Counted from the stretch's first letter, positions 33,898 through 44,159 are shown. The stretch is 64,000 bases of DNA from Terasakiella sp033100395 (GCF_033100395.1 NZ_JAWLVJ010000019.1:1-64000), one strand, 5' to 3'. The notes: generated from the letters alone by a model not told the origin. Numbers and translations: made by a program.

Positions 33898-35019
33898 ATG
33901 GAAAAGCAGAAACTGAAAATCTGTTTGTTGGCAGCAGCAAACAGCAGTCATACCTACCTGCAATCTGGCATTTTACAAAGCTTTGGTCATGAGGTGACGT
34001 TGGTTTCCCCCGATGCAGGCCGTGTGCCCGACGGCGTGCGCCATGTGCCGTGTGCGGTTGAAAATACATCCGGGATCATGGGCAAGCTGAAGTGGCTTTA
34101 TCAAATCTACAAGGGTGTACGCTCGGTCAAGGCGGATGTCTATCACGCTCATTACGCCGCAGAATTAACCACCTGGATGGCTGCCTTGGTGGGGAAGCGC
34201 CCGTTGGTCATCAGCTGTCTGGGTGGTGACGTTTTGTTTGAAGAACAGGGATCACAGGGCCCCATCGGGGAATGGTTGACCAAATGGTCCTTGAAGAAAT
34301 GTGATCATATCACGGTTGTGTCCAATTTCTTAGGTGATGCGGTTGAAGGTTTTGGCATTTCGCGGTCTAAAATCCAACGGGTGGTCTGGGGCGTGAACCA
34401 CACGATCTTTGGCCCTAAGGATGGGCAGAAAAATTACCGGGATCTGTGGCAGGTTGCAGATGATGCGCAGATTATTTTCAGCCCGCGTATGCTGAAACCT
34501 TTTTATAATCAGGCCATGATGGTGGATGCCCTAAAGCGGGTGGTGAAAGTCTGCCCCAAAGCCGTGCTGGTCTTTTCCACCTACAATCAGGATGAGGGTT
34601 TCCGAAAAGAGCTGGAAGCACAAATTTCTGCTGAAGGGCTGAGCGAAAACGTACGGTTCGCCCCACCCATGAACCAACAGGAAATGGTTATTGCCTATAA
34701 CACGGCGGACCTGGTCTTAAGCCTGTCGCCATCGGATGGAACGCCTGTGTCGATTATGGAAGCCATGGCCTGTGGCACGCCCGTTGTGATGACTGATCTA
34801 GACCGTTATCAGGAATTTTTCACTCACGCTGAAACCGGCTATTTCACGCCATTGGATGCTGAAAAAGCGAGTGAAGGTATCATCGCGCTGTTGCAGGGTC
34901 GTACCTTATATGAGCGATTGCAGAGCCAGGCGATGGCTGTGGTGAAGGAAAAAGCTGATTTACATTCTCAGTCGCGTTTATTAGAAGAGTGTTCCTACCG
35001 TTTACTTGACCGCACATAG
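33898..35019 (+). CDS. Family 4 glycosyltransferase
   Basis: A GT-B-fold transferase of about 373 residues. The N-terminal part contains YHAHYAAELT near residue 83 and CLGGDVLF near 111. The C-terminal nucleotide-sugar site reads SPSDGTPVSIMEAMACGTPVV near 280-300 (Glu-x7-Glu region). The ATG at 33898 is preferred over the GTG three bases upstream; AAAGGA precedes it. No membrane helix is evident, so it probably acts at the cytoplasmic membrane face on lipid-linked glycan. The sugar donor is unknown. Confidence 0.9.
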   Translation: MEKQKLKICLLAAANSSHTYLQSGILQSFGHEVTLVSPDAGRVPDGVRHVPCAVENTSGIMGKLKWLYQIYKGVRSVKADVYHAHYAAELTTWMAALVGKRPLVISCLGGDVLFEEQGSQGPIGEWLTKWSLKKCDHITVVSNFLGDAVEGFGISRSKIQRVVWGVNHTIFGPKDGQKNYRDLWQVADDAQIIFSPRMLKPFYNQAMMVDALKRVVKVCPKAVLVFSTYNQDEGFRKELEAQISAEGLSENVRFAPPMNQQEMVIAYNTADLVLSLSPSDGTPVSIMEAMACGTPVVMTDLDRYQEFFTHAETGYFTPLDAEKASEGIIALLQGRTLYERLQSQAMAVVKEKADLHSQSRLLEECSYRLLDRT

Positions 35020-35109
35020 TTGGCTTTTCATGATTTTTCCACGCGCAATCAAATTTGTACCTGACGCTTTTGGCGTTGCGATTGTGTGTCAAATCCGGGG
35101 GAATAGCTG

Positions 35110-37047
35110 ATGTGTGGCATTGCCGGGCTGCTTCTTCCCCAAGGAATAACGGTTGATCCCGCTGATCTGACCCTGTTTTCTGAAAAACAACACCATCGCG
35201 GGCCGGATGATTATGGCTTTCTGGGCTGGCAGCAGGGCAATCACCCCATTGAAATTTCGCGCAATGTTCAGCAGGTGGCAGAAAAAGCCAATGTGGCTTT
35301 TGTCCATCGCCGTCTGACCATCATTGATGAAACCGAAGGCGGGTGGCAGCCGATGAAAAGCCAGTGTGGCGGCTATGCTCTGTGCTTTAATGGGGAGATT
35401 TATAATTATCTCGAACTGAAGAAAGAACTTAAAGGACAAGGGGTTAGCTTTAAATCTCAAAGTGATACCGAAGTTCTGTTAAACGCCCTGATCCATTGGG
35501 GCGTAGAAAAGACTTTGCCGCGCCTGACAGGTATGTTTGCCTTTTCATTTTTAAATAGTAATGAACAGACAGTGACACTGGCACGCGACCCCTTTGGCAT
35601 CAAGCCGATGTCTTATGTGGCCTATCAAAACGGCATTGCTTTTGCCTCTGAACTCACCACATTGCTGGCGTTGAATAGTTTTAAACGCACGATCAATGCG
35701 CAGGCTTTGTATAATTATCTGCGTTTTGGCTTTACCGATATGGGCGCAAAAACCCTGTTTGATGGGGTAAGCCATCTGCAGCCCGCCCATTACGCGGTTG
35801 TTGATCTGAATAATATCGCCATTAACCCACGGCGCTATTGGGCACCGACTATTCAGAAAACCACGGATATTTCCTATCAGGAAGCCACCAGCCATTTGCG
35901 CGACCTGTTTATGGACACGGTTAATCTGCATTTACGATCTGACGTTCCGGTTGGGGCGGCATTGTCCGGCGGGGTGGATTCTTCCGCTGTCGTAATGGCT
36001 ATGCGTCAGTTAAAAGGTGATGACCTTAATCTCCATACGTTCAGCTTCATCGCACCGGGCGAAGCCATGGATGAAGAAAGCTGGGCGGATATTGTGGGCC
36101 AATCGGTGGGCGCGACCATGCATAAGGTTCAGTCCAACGGGCAGGAACTGATCAATGATCTGGACCATATCATTGAACGTCAGGGCGAACCGTTTGGCAC
36201 CACCAGTATTTATGCCCAATATCGTGTTTTTGGTTTGGCAAGGTCAAAAAATGTCCCGGTTACGCTGGATGGGCAGGGGGCTGATGAAATTTTGGCCGGA
36301 TATGTTCCTTTTATCGCGGCCAGATTGGCGACAATGCTGAAACGTGGGGAAATTTTGCGGGCAAAAGCCGTTCTGAACAATGCTTTGGCGACATCCGGGT
36401 CCAAATCCGGTGTGATTTTGCGCGCCATGCGGTTTTTGCTGCCCGGTGTTCTGCAGACCTTGGGACGGCGCATGGTTGGGGAAAAACTGGTGCCGGATTG
36501 GATGAATGCCAGCTGGTTTGAGGGGCGAAACGTTTCTTTGAAAGCCTTGCAAAAACCCATTCAGGGCGATGTGCTGCGTCATGAATTAAAAGAAAGTCTG
36601 GTCACCCGGGTTCTGCCGTCGCTTCTGCGTTATGAAGATAGAAATTCCATGGCCCATTCCATTGAAAGCCGGGTGCCGTTTCTGACAACGAAGATTGTCG
36701 ATTTCCTTTACAGCCTGCCGGAAGACTATCTGATTGATGATCAGGGTCGGACCAAAGCTGTGTTCCGCGATGCGATGCGCGATATCGTTCCGGATTCGAT
36801 TCTAGGTCGGCGTGACAAGATCGGTTTTGCGACACCAGAAGAAACCTGGATGGGGCAGGCGAAACCCTGGCTGGAAGATGTGCTGGCAAGTGATCGGGTG
36901 AAAGAACTGCCGTTTTTGCAGCAATCGGTCTTTCAGGCAGAAATTCAGGCCGTTCAGCGCGGGGACAAGGCCTTAAGTGGTGAAGTCTGGCGCTGGATCA
37001 ATCTGGTCCGCTGGGCAGATACGTTTGATGTGGATTTTGTATCATGA
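35110..37047 (+). CDS. Asparagine synthase (glutamine-hydrolysing) family amidotransferase
   Basis: A 645-residue AsnB-family enzyme with the catalytic Cys2 (MCGIAGLL), HHRGPDDYGF, NGEIYNY, SDTEVLL and the ATP-PPi loop SGGVDSSAV near 286. LDGQGADEILAGY near 387 is typical of the glycan-locus branch. A clear GGGGGA lies before the ATG. It overlaps the following GT4 gene by four bases. In polysaccharide loci such enzymes often amidate a uronic acid carboxyl group using glutamine. That role is inferred from the wlbABC genes downstream. Plain asparagine synthesis is the alternative. Confidence 0.9.
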   Translation: MCGIAGLLLPQGITVDPADLTLFSEKQHHRGPDDYGFLGWQQGNHPIEISRNVQQVAEKANVAFVHRRLTIIDETEGGWQPMKSQCGGYALCFNGEIYNYLELKKELKGQGVSFKSQSDTEVLLNALIHWGVEKTLPRLTGMFAFSFLNSNEQTVTLARDPFGIKPMSYVAYQNGIAFASELTTLLALNSFKRTINAQALYNYLRFGFTDMGAKTLFDGVSHLQPAHYAVVDLNNIAINPRRYWAPTIQKTTDISYQEATSHLRDLFMDTVNLHLRSDVPVGAALSGGVDSSAVVMAMRQLKGDDLNLHTFSFIAPGEAMDEESWADIVGQSVGATMHKVQSNGQELINDLDHIIERQGEPFGTTSIYAQYRVFGLARSKNVPVTLDGQGADEILAGYVPFIAARLATMLKRGEILRAKAVLNNALATSGSKSGVILRAMRFLLPGVLQTLGRRMVGEKLVPDWMNASWFEGRNVSLKALQKPIQGDVLRHELKESLVTRVLPSLLRYEDRNSMAHSIESRVPFLTTKIVDFLYSLPEDYLIDDQGRTKAVFRDAMRDIVPDSILGRRDKIGFATPEETWMGQAKPWLEDVLASDRVKELPFLQQSVFQAEIQAVQRGDKALSGEVWRWINLVRWADTFDVDFVS

Positions 37048-38147
37048 AGTTAATTTATCTCAGTCCCGAACCGGAACGCCAAGGCCATGCGTCCTACACG
37101 CACGTGCATGAGATTATCAATAATCTCAAGAAAATGGACTGGGACATCGATCTTTATTGCCCGCGCTATGATGAAAAAGCCTTGCCCGGTGCGGTGTCTC
37201 GTTTGAAAGAGATTGGCAAGACCCTGTGGCGCGCGATGCGAGGGGGCAAACCAGATGCCTATTACATGCGCTGGCATTTTGCCGCCTGGCCGCTGGCTTT
37301 TTGGGCAAAATTGCGCGGCGTACCGTGTGTGATTGAAATCAACGGCCCGGTGGATGATCTGTTTATTGCCTGGCCGATTACGCGCAAAGCCAAATGGCTG
37401 TTTCGCTGGTTGATGGAAAGCCAACTAAAATGGGCAGCGGGATTGGTTCCTGTGACAGGTGGACTGGGTGAAGTTTGTCGCAAGGTTGTGGGTGACCAAA
37501 AACCCATGTCGGTGATCCCGAACGGGGCAAATACCGATCAGTTCAGCCCGGAAGCTGCTCATCAGGAAAATGACTATACCAGGGACTTGCCTGAAAAATT
37601 CTGCATTTTCTTTGGCACCATGGCGGCCTGGCAGGGGATCAGGACGGTTTTGGCGGCGGTGGAAAGTGATACATGGCCGAAAGACCTGCCGATTTATCTG
37701 GCAGGTGACGGGGCTGAGCGTCCTCATGTGGAAGAAGTGGCAGCGCGTCAGCCGGATCTGGTGAAATATCTGGGTCGCATCCCGTACGAACATTTGCCCA
37801 GCCTTGTGGCACGCGCTCAAACCTCCTTTATCTGTACAGAAAATCTGGAAGGACGCGGATCGACCGGATTGGCCCCGCTCAAGCTGTTTGAAAGCCTTGC
37901 CTGCGGGGTTGCGGTGGTCGCAACCGATATGCCGTTTCAGTCCGATGTTGTCAGGAATGGGCAATGCGGATACATTGTGCCTGCGGGCAGTCCGGATGAA
38001 CTGGCAGCGACGGTAAACAAGCTTGTTTCAGGCGCAGATGAGCGGCTTGAAATGGGCAAAAATGCGCGGCGCGTGGCAGTGGAGGAACATTCCTGGTATG
38101 CGCGTGCGAAAGATACACACGACCTTTTAAAAACGGTAGTAAAATAA
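37044..38147 (+). CDS. Family 4 glycosyltransferase
   Basis: A 367-residue GT-B glycosyltransferase. Seen: SYTHVHEI near residue 17, NGPVDDL near 101, VIPNGANTDQF near 158 and the C-terminal PLKLFESLACGVAVVATD region near 275-292. The ATG overlaps the upstream amidotransferase stop (ATGA-type coupling). It is the second GT4 of the locus. It probably adds one residue of the repeat unit on the cytoplasmic side. It lies directly before wlbA, so its donor could be the diacetamido-uronic acid; this is inference. Confidence 0.9.
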   Translation: MKLIYLSPEPERQGHASYTHVHEIINNLKKMDWDIDLYCPRYDEKALPGAVSRLKEIGKTLWRAMRGGKPDAYYMRWHFAAWPLAFWAKLRGVPCVIEINGPVDDLFIAWPITRKAKWLFRWLMESQLKWAAGLVPVTGGLGEVCRKVVGDQKPMSVIPNGANTDQFSPEAAHQENDYTRDLPEKFCIFFGTMAAWQGIRTVLAAVESDTWPKDLPIYLAGDGAERPHVEEVAARQPDLVKYLGRIPYEHLPSLVARAQTSFICTENLEGRGSTGLAPLKLFESLACGVAVVATDMPFQSDVVRNGQCGYIVPAGSPDELAATVNKLVSGADERLEMGKNARRVAVEEHSWYARAKDTHDLLKTVVK

Positions 38148-39089
38148 ATGACGAATTATGCATTGATCGGCGCGGCGGGATATATTGCCCCCCGCCACAT
38201 GAAAGCCATTAAGGAAACAGGCGGCGATCTTCTGGCGGCACTGGATACCAGCGACAGTGTTGGCATCATCGACAGCCATTTCCCCGATGCACGCTTTTTT
38301 ACCGAATTTGAACGGTTCGACCGGCATATCGACAAGATCACACGTGCAGGCAACGGTCTTGATTATGTCAGCATCTGTTCGCCCAACTATCTGCATGATG
38401 CCCATTGCCGCTTTGGTCTGCGCAATGATGCCGACGTCATTTGTGAAAAACCATTGGTGCTGAACCCCTGGAACCTTGATGGTCTGGAAGAGATGGAACG
38501 CCACACAGGCAAGAAAGTCTATTCCATCCTGCAATTGCGCCTGCATGACGCCATCATCAAGCTGAAAGAAAAGATCGAAAGCGCGCCCAAAGATCATACA
38601 TTCGATGTGGACCTGACATATATTACGTCACGCGGTGGCTGGTATCATGTGTCCTGGAAAGGGGATGAGCCAAAATCCGGCGGGATTGCGACCAACATCG
38701 GTGTGCATTTCTATGACATGTTGTCTTTCGTCTTTGGTCCGATGAAGACCAACGTGGTTCATCAGCGCACGGCCAAACATTCTGCAGGCTACCTTGAATT
38801 TGAACGCGCACGCGTGCGTTGGTTCCTGTCTGTGGACCGTAACGACCTGCCTGCCCATACGCCCGAAGGTCAGACGACATATCGTTCCATCACCGTTGAT
38901 GGGGATGAGGTTGAATTTTCCGGTGGCTTTACCGATCTCCATACGCTTTCTTATCAGGATATCCTTGATGGCGGCGGCTTTGGTATTTCTGATGTGCGCC
39001 CGGCGATTGAACTGGTGGCCAACATCCGCACCATGGACCTGACACCACAAAAGGGTGAACAGCATCCCTTTGCCCAGGAAAAGGCCTGA
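38148..39089 (+). CDS. wlbA: UDP-N-acetylglucosaminuronate 3-dehydrogenase, WlbA/WbpB-like
   Basis: A 313-residue Gfo/Idh/MocA oxidoreductase. Seen: IGAAGYIAPRHM at residues 7-18, CSPNYLHD near 86, the EKPL catalytic Lys near 103 and NIGVHFYDM with the active-site His near 187. WlbA oxidises C3 of UDP-GlcNAc-uronic acid. The order wlbA, wlbB, wlbC here is the classic one. The UDP-GlcNAc 6-dehydrogenase that makes the substrate is not in the window. It starts directly after the GT4 stop. Confidence 0.9.
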   Translation: MTNYALIGAAGYIAPRHMKAIKETGGDLLAALDTSDSVGIIDSHFPDARFFTEFERFDRHIDKITRAGNGLDYVSICSPNYLHDAHCRFGLRNDADVICEKPLVLNPWNLDGLEEMERHTGKKVYSILQLRLHDAIIKLKEKIESAPKDHTFDVDLTYITSRGGWYHVSWKGDEPKSGGIATNIGVHFYDMLSFVFGPMKTNVVHQRTAKHSAGYLEFERARVRWFLSVDRNDLPAHTPEGQTTYRSITVDGDEVEFSGGFTDLHTLSYQDILDGGGFGISDVRPAIELVANIRTMDLTPQKGEQHPFAQEKA

Positions 39090-39092
39090 GTG

Positions 39093-39674
39093 ATGGGGAA
39101 AGCACCAAGTTTCGATGGCGTAACAATACATGAAAGCGCCTATGTGGATGAACCGTGTGAGATCGGGGCGGGGACCAAAATCTGGCACTTTTCCCACGTT
39201 CTTGGCAACACGACTATCGGTAAAAACTGCGTGCTGGGCCAGAATGTGGTGGCCGGACCCCATGTACAGATCGGCAACAACTGTAAAATCCAGAATAACG
39301 TCAGTGTCTATAAAGGCGTGGTGCTGGAAGACGGTGTGTTCTGTGGACCCTCTTGCGTTTTCACCAACGTAAATAACCCACGGGCCGAGATTGAACGCAA
39401 AGATGAGTTTCGCGAAACCCGGGTGAAACGCGGCACGACCATTGGCGCCAATGCGACTATTGTTTGTGGCGCAACCCTTGGCGAATATAGTTTTATTGCA
39501 GCTGGTGCCGTTGTGGCAGGCGATGTTGTACCTTATGCCTTGATGGCAGGCGTTCCGGCCAAACGCATCGGCTGGATGAGCAAGGCGGGTGGTAAGCTGG
39601 GCACAGATTTAAAATGCCCCATCGAGGGCACCCAATATCAGGAAACAGCAGACGGCCTGCTGATTGAGGCTTAA
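39093..39674 (+). CDS. wlbB: UDP-3-amino-glucuronate N-acetyltransferase, WlbB/WbpD-like
   Basis: A left-handed beta-helix acetyltransferase of about 193 residues with hexapeptide repeats throughout (for example IGKNCVLGQN and IGANATIVCG). Seen: KIWHFSHV near residue 29, PHVQIGNN near 54 and CVFTNVNNPRAE near 88. WlbB acetylates the 3-amino group made by WlbC to give UDP-GlcNAc(3NAc)A. The ATG at 39093 is chosen over the GTG three bases earlier. It lies between wlbA and wlbC. Confidence 0.93.
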   Translation: MGKAPSFDGVTIHESAYVDEPCEIGAGTKIWHFSHVLGNTTIGKNCVLGQNVVAGPHVQIGNNCKIQNNVSVYKGVVLEDGVFCGPSCVFTNVNNPRAEIERKDEFRETRVKRGTTIGANATIVCGATLGEYSFIAAGAVVAGDVVPYALMAGVPAKRIGWMSKAGGKLGTDLKCPIEGTQYQETADGLLIEA

Positions 39675-39678
39675 AACC

Positions 39679-40797
39679 ATGGGTATTCCCTTTATCGACC
39701 TTCAGGCCCAACGTCGCGCCCTTGGTGACAAAATCAATCAGGCCATGCAGGATGTGCTGGAACGCGGGGATTTTATCCAGGGTCAGGCGGTCCGCACGTT
39801 CGAAGCGGAACTGGCAGAATTTACAGGCGTGGCCCATGTGGTCAGCTGTGCCAACGGAACGGACGCGCTGACCTTGGTTGGCATGGCCGAAGGGCTTGGT
39901 AAAGGCGATGCGGTGTTTGTGCCATCATTCACCTTCGTTGCAACAGCCGAAGCCTTTTCCTTGCTGGGTGTCACGCCCTTCTTTGTCGACGTGCTGCCCG
40001 ATACTTATAATTTGGACCCACAAAGCCTGAAGCAGGCCATTACGGAAGCCAAACAATCTGGCCTGACCCCGCGTATGGTGGTGGCTGTTGATTTGTTCGG
40101 ACAGCCAGCAAATTATCCTCAACTGGCTGAAATCACAAAAGAAAATGGTCTGATCCTGCTGGCAGATGCCGCGCAATCTTTGGGTGGGCAGATTGGTGAT
40201 CAGAAAGTCGGTATCCTGGCCGATTACACCACCACAAGCTTTTTTCCGGCTAAGCCTTTGGGCTGTTATGGTGATGGCGGGGCGATCTTGTGTGAGGATG
40301 TAAACAAGGCTGCGCTATTGAAATCCCTGTCCCAGCATGGCAAAGGCACAGAGAAATACGATAATGTGTGCATCGGGCTGAACAGTCGCCTAGACACTCT
40401 GCAAGCTGCCATTCTTTCCGTGAAACTCTCTGTCTTTGCGGAAGAACTGGAAAAGCGCCAGATTGTGGCAGATCGCTATACCAACGCGCTGCATAATGTT
40501 GTCAAAACACCATTTGTTTCGGATGGGTATCAATCTGCCTGGGCGCAATATACCTTGCGTGTGGAAGACCGTGAGGGATTGAAAGCGCACCTGGCAGAAG
40601 CAGGCATCCCCAGTGCAGTCTATTACCCCATGCCCTTGAATAAACAAACCGGATATAAATCCGATCCGGTGGTCAGCACAGGTGTGGAAGTTTCAGAAGT
40701 GGCCGCAACGCAGGTGCTGAGCCTGCCCATGCATCCTTATCTGGAAGAAGACGTACAGTCCCAAATCATCACGGCCGTTGAGGCCTTTTATCGCTAG
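39679..40797 (+). CDS. wlbC: UDP-3-keto-glucuronate aminotransferase, WlbC/WbpE-like
   Basis: A DegT/DnrJ/EryC1 PLP aminotransferase of about 372 residues. IPFIDLQAQ at the N-terminus, AQSLGG near 163 and the PLP lysine in FFPAKPLGCYGDGG near 187 match WbpE/WlbC, which puts the 3-amino group on the uronic acid. The ATG at 39679 is preferred over an in-frame TTG at 39664, with GAGG upstream. It completes the wlbABC trio and is followed by an amidotransferase 12 bases later, suggesting the uronic acid is turned into a uronamide. Confidence 0.93.
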   Translation: MGIPFIDLQAQRRALGDKINQAMQDVLERGDFIQGQAVRTFEAELAEFTGVAHVVSCANGTDALTLVGMAEGLGKGDAVFVPSFTFVATAEAFSLLGVTPFFVDVLPDTYNLDPQSLKQAITEAKQSGLTPRMVVAVDLFGQPANYPQLAEITKENGLILLADAAQSLGGQIGDQKVGILADYTTTSFFPAKPLGCYGDGGAILCEDVNKAALLKSLSQHGKGTEKYDNVCIGLNSRLDTLQAAILSVKLSVFAEELEKRQIVADRYTNALHNVVKTPFVSDGYQSAWAQYTLRVEDREGLKAHLAEAGIPSAVYYPMPLNKQTGYKSDPVVSTGVEVSEVAATQVLSLPMHPYLEEDVQSQIITAVEAFYR

Positions 40798-40809
40798 GAA
40801 ATAAACGAC

Positions 40810-42681
40810 ATGTGTGGATTGGTTGGTTTTTTAGGGCAGGGCAAAGGCGCAGACGAGGCAGCCCAGCTGCTAGAAAAAATGACCGACCAGATCATTTCGC
40901 GTGGACCGGATGATCAGGGCCATTGGGTGGATGACACGGGCATTGCCCTTGGTTTTCGTCGTCTCTCTATTCAAGACTTATCGCAGGCCGGGCACCAACC
41001 CATGGCGTCCGCTTGCGGGCGTTATATGATGGTCTTTAACGGCGAAATTTATAATTTTCAGGACCTGCGCGCAGAGATTGAAGGTGAAAACTGGACAGGC
41101 CATAGCGATACCGAAGTTATCCTTGCACTGATCAGCCGTATCGGCTTTGAAGCCACGCTTGCAAAACTGAACGGCATGTTCGCCATTGCGCTTTGGGATA
41201 AGCAGGATCAGCGCCTGTTTCTGGCCCGTGATCGCATGGGGGAAAAGCCGCTTTATTATGGGTCAGAAAAGGGCACGTTCTTTTTTGCGTCTGAAGTCCG
41301 TGCCCTGAAACCCCATCCTGATTTTACGGCGACGATTAATCCCAAGGCTGCAAACGCGTACTTTCGCTTTGCCTATGTGCCGGACCCGCTCTGTATCTAT
41401 GAAAATTTTGCTAAGCTGGAACCGGGGCATTTTCTGACGGTGAAAGCAGGCGAAGCGCCAAAGGTTCAGGCTTTCTGGAAGCCAGAAGATGAATTTATCA
41501 AGGCGCGTAGCAATCCATTTGCTGGTTCACGCGACGAAGCGACAGCAGAACTAAAGAAACGTCTGTTGAAAGGTGTGGAACAGCGCATGGTGGCTGACGT
41601 TCCGGTTGGTGCGTTTTTGTCGGGCGGGATCGACAGTTCCACCGTTGTCGGGCTGATGAATGATGTGGCTCCGGGTCGGGTGCGCAGTTTTGCCATCGGG
41701 TTTGATAATCCGCGCTTTGATGAAAGTCCACATGCCGAAGCGGTGGCCGAACATCTAAAGACCGATCACACCACTTTTAAAATGTCTGAACAGGATTGCC
41801 TGGATGTGATCCCGAGCTTGCAGGACGTCTATGACGAACCGTTTTCTGATCCATCGCAGGTGCCAACCACACTTTTGTGTCGTCTGGCGCGTCAACATGT
41901 GACGGTCACCATGGCAGGTGATGGCGGGGATGAACTTTTTGGCGGCTATGGGCGTTATTGGGATGCGGCGAAACATTGGCGCAAGGTTCATCACATGTCG
42001 GGCTTTCGAAAGGGCCTGAACAAGAAAATCCTCATGTCCATGGCCCATAGCCCGTCACGTATGGCGCGGCGTTTTCGCAAGAAACTCAATCGCTTGTATC
42101 ATGAAACGCCAGCTGAGTATTACGCCAACCATATGAGCCGCTGGCGCATGGATGAAGGGCTGTACCGCGCAGATCAGCTGGCCCATAATATTTATGATGA
42201 ACCGTTGGTGGATGGTGAGGACGTTTCGCTGGAACGTAGCCTGATGCATCGCGATACCGTGGCCTATTTGCCCAGCAATCTGTTGGTCAAGACAGATCGC
42301 GCCAGCATGTCCACCAGTCTGGAAATCCGCGCGCCTCTGCTGGATCATGACCTGATCGAATTTATCTGGTCTTTGCCCGATGCTTATACGGTCGATGATC
42401 ATAAAAAGGGGATTTTGCGCGATGTGCTTTATCAATATGTTCCTCCTGCAATCGTAGATCGCCCTAAACAAGGGTTTGAACCTCCGCTGATTGACTGGCT
42501 GCGTGGGCCTTTAAAAGATTGGGGGGATGATTTGCTATCGATCAGCCGGATCAAGGATAATCCTTATTACAACGCCGATGTGGTGCAAAGCCGTTGGCAG
42601 GATCACCGTAGCGGCAAACGCGCTTGGACCTATCCTTTGTGGACGGTTTTGATGTTTGAAGCCTGGCTGGATCAACAATGA
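40810..42681 (+). CDS. Asparagine synthase (glutamine-hydrolysing) family amidotransferase
   Basis: A 623-residue AsnB/WbpS-type enzyme. The catalytic Cys2 (MCGLVGFL), RGPDDQGH, NGEIYNF, GHSDTEV and the ATP-PPi loop SGGIDSSTV near 274 are present, then GDGGDELFGGY near 376. WbpS-like proteins amidate the carboxyl of uronic acid sugars. Its position directly after wlbC supports an uronamide. AGGAAAT precedes the ATG. It overlaps the following membrane protein by four bases (ATGA). All glutaminase and synthetase motifs are intact, unlike the paralogue at 31,966. Confidence 0.9.
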   Translation: MCGLVGFLGQGKGADEAAQLLEKMTDQIISRGPDDQGHWVDDTGIALGFRRLSIQDLSQAGHQPMASACGRYMMVFNGEIYNFQDLRAEIEGENWTGHSDTEVILALISRIGFEATLAKLNGMFAIALWDKQDQRLFLARDRMGEKPLYYGSEKGTFFFASEVRALKPHPDFTATINPKAANAYFRFAYVPDPLCIYENFAKLEPGHFLTVKAGEAPKVQAFWKPEDEFIKARSNPFAGSRDEATAELKKRLLKGVEQRMVADVPVGAFLSGGIDSSTVVGLMNDVAPGRVRSFAIGFDNPRFDESPHAEAVAEHLKTDHTTFKMSEQDCLDVIPSLQDVYDEPFSDPSQVPTTLLCRLARQHVTVTMAGDGGDELFGGYGRYWDAAKHWRKVHHMSGFRKGLNKKILMSMAHSPSRMARRFRKKLNRLYHETPAEYYANHMSRWRMDEGLYRADQLAHNIYDEPLVDGEDVSLERSLMHRDTVAYLPSNLLVKTDRASMSTSLEIRAPLLDHDLIEFIWSLPDAYTVDDHKKGILRDVLYQYVPPAIVDRPKQGFEPPLIDWLRGPLKDWGDDLLSISRIKDNPYYNADVVQSRWQDHRSGKRAWTYPLWTVLMFEAWLDQQ

Positions 42682-44159
42682 GCCTAACGGGGACGCACCA
42701 GAAAGTTCTTTGGGCTTTTTTTGCCGCAGTTGTGGGATTAAAAGCGGTTTTTCTCGCGATTTACGGCCCCATGCATTTGCCCGACAGCGGTGGCTACACG
42801 CGCTTTGCCGACTGGATTTTGAACGACACCCAATGGCGTACCAGCCTTGATCTGAAAGATTACTGGTATCCGCCGTCGGGTTTTCGATCCATCGGCTATC
42901 CAGCCTTTATTGCGCTGATGAAACTGATCGCCAGCAACAGTTATGACTGGCTGGTGGTTTTTGTACAGATGGGCCTGTCCCTGTTTGTGACTTATCGGCT
43001 GATCACACTTGCCCTGGCCTTGAAGCTGTCGTTTTATGTCGCCCTGTTTGTCGGGGCAACACATGCGATCAGCCTTGGGTTTTTGCTGGATCAATGTGTC
43101 TTAACCGACAGTCTGAATGCCAATATTTTGCTGTGCGCAACCTTGATCATGGCGCAGGGAATTGTGGAAAAACGCCCTGTAAACTGGCAGGCCATGATCA
43201 CGGTCGGTTTATTGGTTGCGCTGGCGTTTCTGATCCGTGAAGCAGGCAGTTATCTGCAGTATCTTTATTGGCCGCTGGCGTTTTGGTGGTTGTTCAGGAC
43301 GGTGGAACGCTGGAAACAACGCGCGCTGTTGTTTGCCTGTCTGATCCTGCCCATGATCATCTTTACCCAAAGTTATAAAACCTGGAACCAGATGCGCACG
43401 GGGGAACGGTTTGTCACCACGGCCGGGCAGACAACGGTCTTTTTCCCGGTGCTGGAATTGAAAAAGCGCGGAATCAATGCATTTGAAAATGATCCCTACC
43501 TGAAGGACATGCCGCCTTATCATGAACCGCTTTGGCGCGTGGCCCCGTTGCAGAATATCCGGGTTATCAATACTCATCTGGTCAAGGAACATGGCTGGGA
43601 TGCGTTGGATGTGTCGCGCTATGCCTTTAAGACATTCTTCCGTTTATGGATGGAACGCCCCGCCGATATGGCGAAGATTACCATGGGGGCAATCTCTCTC
43701 AATCAGGCCTTCATGCCCTTGTCCCCTGTGGAAACCGCGCTGACCTATCCTTTCTGGGAAACGGAAAGAAAGCCGTTTTGGGATAAGATGGAACTGACCT
43801 ACAAGGTAAGAGATTTTGGCCGTTATGATTTGCTGGCCGCTTACGTGGCACGTCATGCAGAACGAGTTGTCAGCTTTTTTATCACGATTTGTTTTGTGTT
43901 GGCTGTCCCGGTTTTGATCATCAGACAGGGGATTAAATCAGGTTTCAGATTTACCGAGATGGACCAGAATCTCGTTCTATTCGGCCTGTTTTGGCTGATA
44001 TATATCGGTTTTACCGGGGCTTATGCGCTGGTAAATCTGGAACAGCGCTATCTCCTGTCAGTCTTTCCGCTTTGCACCTTGTCTGGTGTCTATCTCTGGA
44101 CCCGGTTCTTTAGTTGCGAAGCGAGCCTTTTAGAACAAGGCGAGAGCCAACAAAGTTGA
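42678..44159 (+). CDS. Polytopic membrane protein, putative GT-C glycosyltransferase
   Basis: A 493-residue protein with about ten hydrophobic helices. The first periplasmic loop begins MHLPDSGGYTRFADW near residue 31-45, an acidic motif like that of GT-C transferases using polyprenyl-phosphate sugars. A large soluble loop holds TGERFVTTAGQTT near 245 and NAFENDPYLKDMP near 271. It is a close paralogue of the protein at 44,575. Its 3' end overlaps the convergent gtrA gene by 50 bases. With gtrA and the GtrB-like GT2 it forms a side-branch transfer module acting in the periplasm; this is inference. Confidence 0.75.
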   Translation: MSLTGTHQKVLWAFFAAVVGLKAVFLAIYGPMHLPDSGGYTRFADWILNDTQWRTSLDLKDYWYPPSGFRSIGYPAFIALMKLIASNSYDWLVVFVQMGLSLFVTYRLITLALALKLSFYVALFVGATHAISLGFLLDQCVLTDSLNANILLCATLIMAQGIVEKRPVNWQAMITVGLLVALAFLIREAGSYLQYLYWPLAFWWLFRTVERWKQRALLFACLILPMIIFTQSYKTWNQMRTGERFVTTAGQTTVFFPVLELKKRGINAFENDPYLKDMPPYHEPLWRVAPLQNIRVINTHLVKEHGWDALDVSRYAFKTFFRLWMERPADMAKITMGAISLNQAFMPLSPVETALTYPFWETERKPFWDKMELTYKVRDFGRYDLLAAYVARHAERVVSFFITICFVLAVPVLIIRQGIKSGFRFTEMDQNLVLFGLFWLIYIGFTGAYALVNLEQRYLLSVFPLCTLSGVYLWTRFFSCEASLLEQGESQQS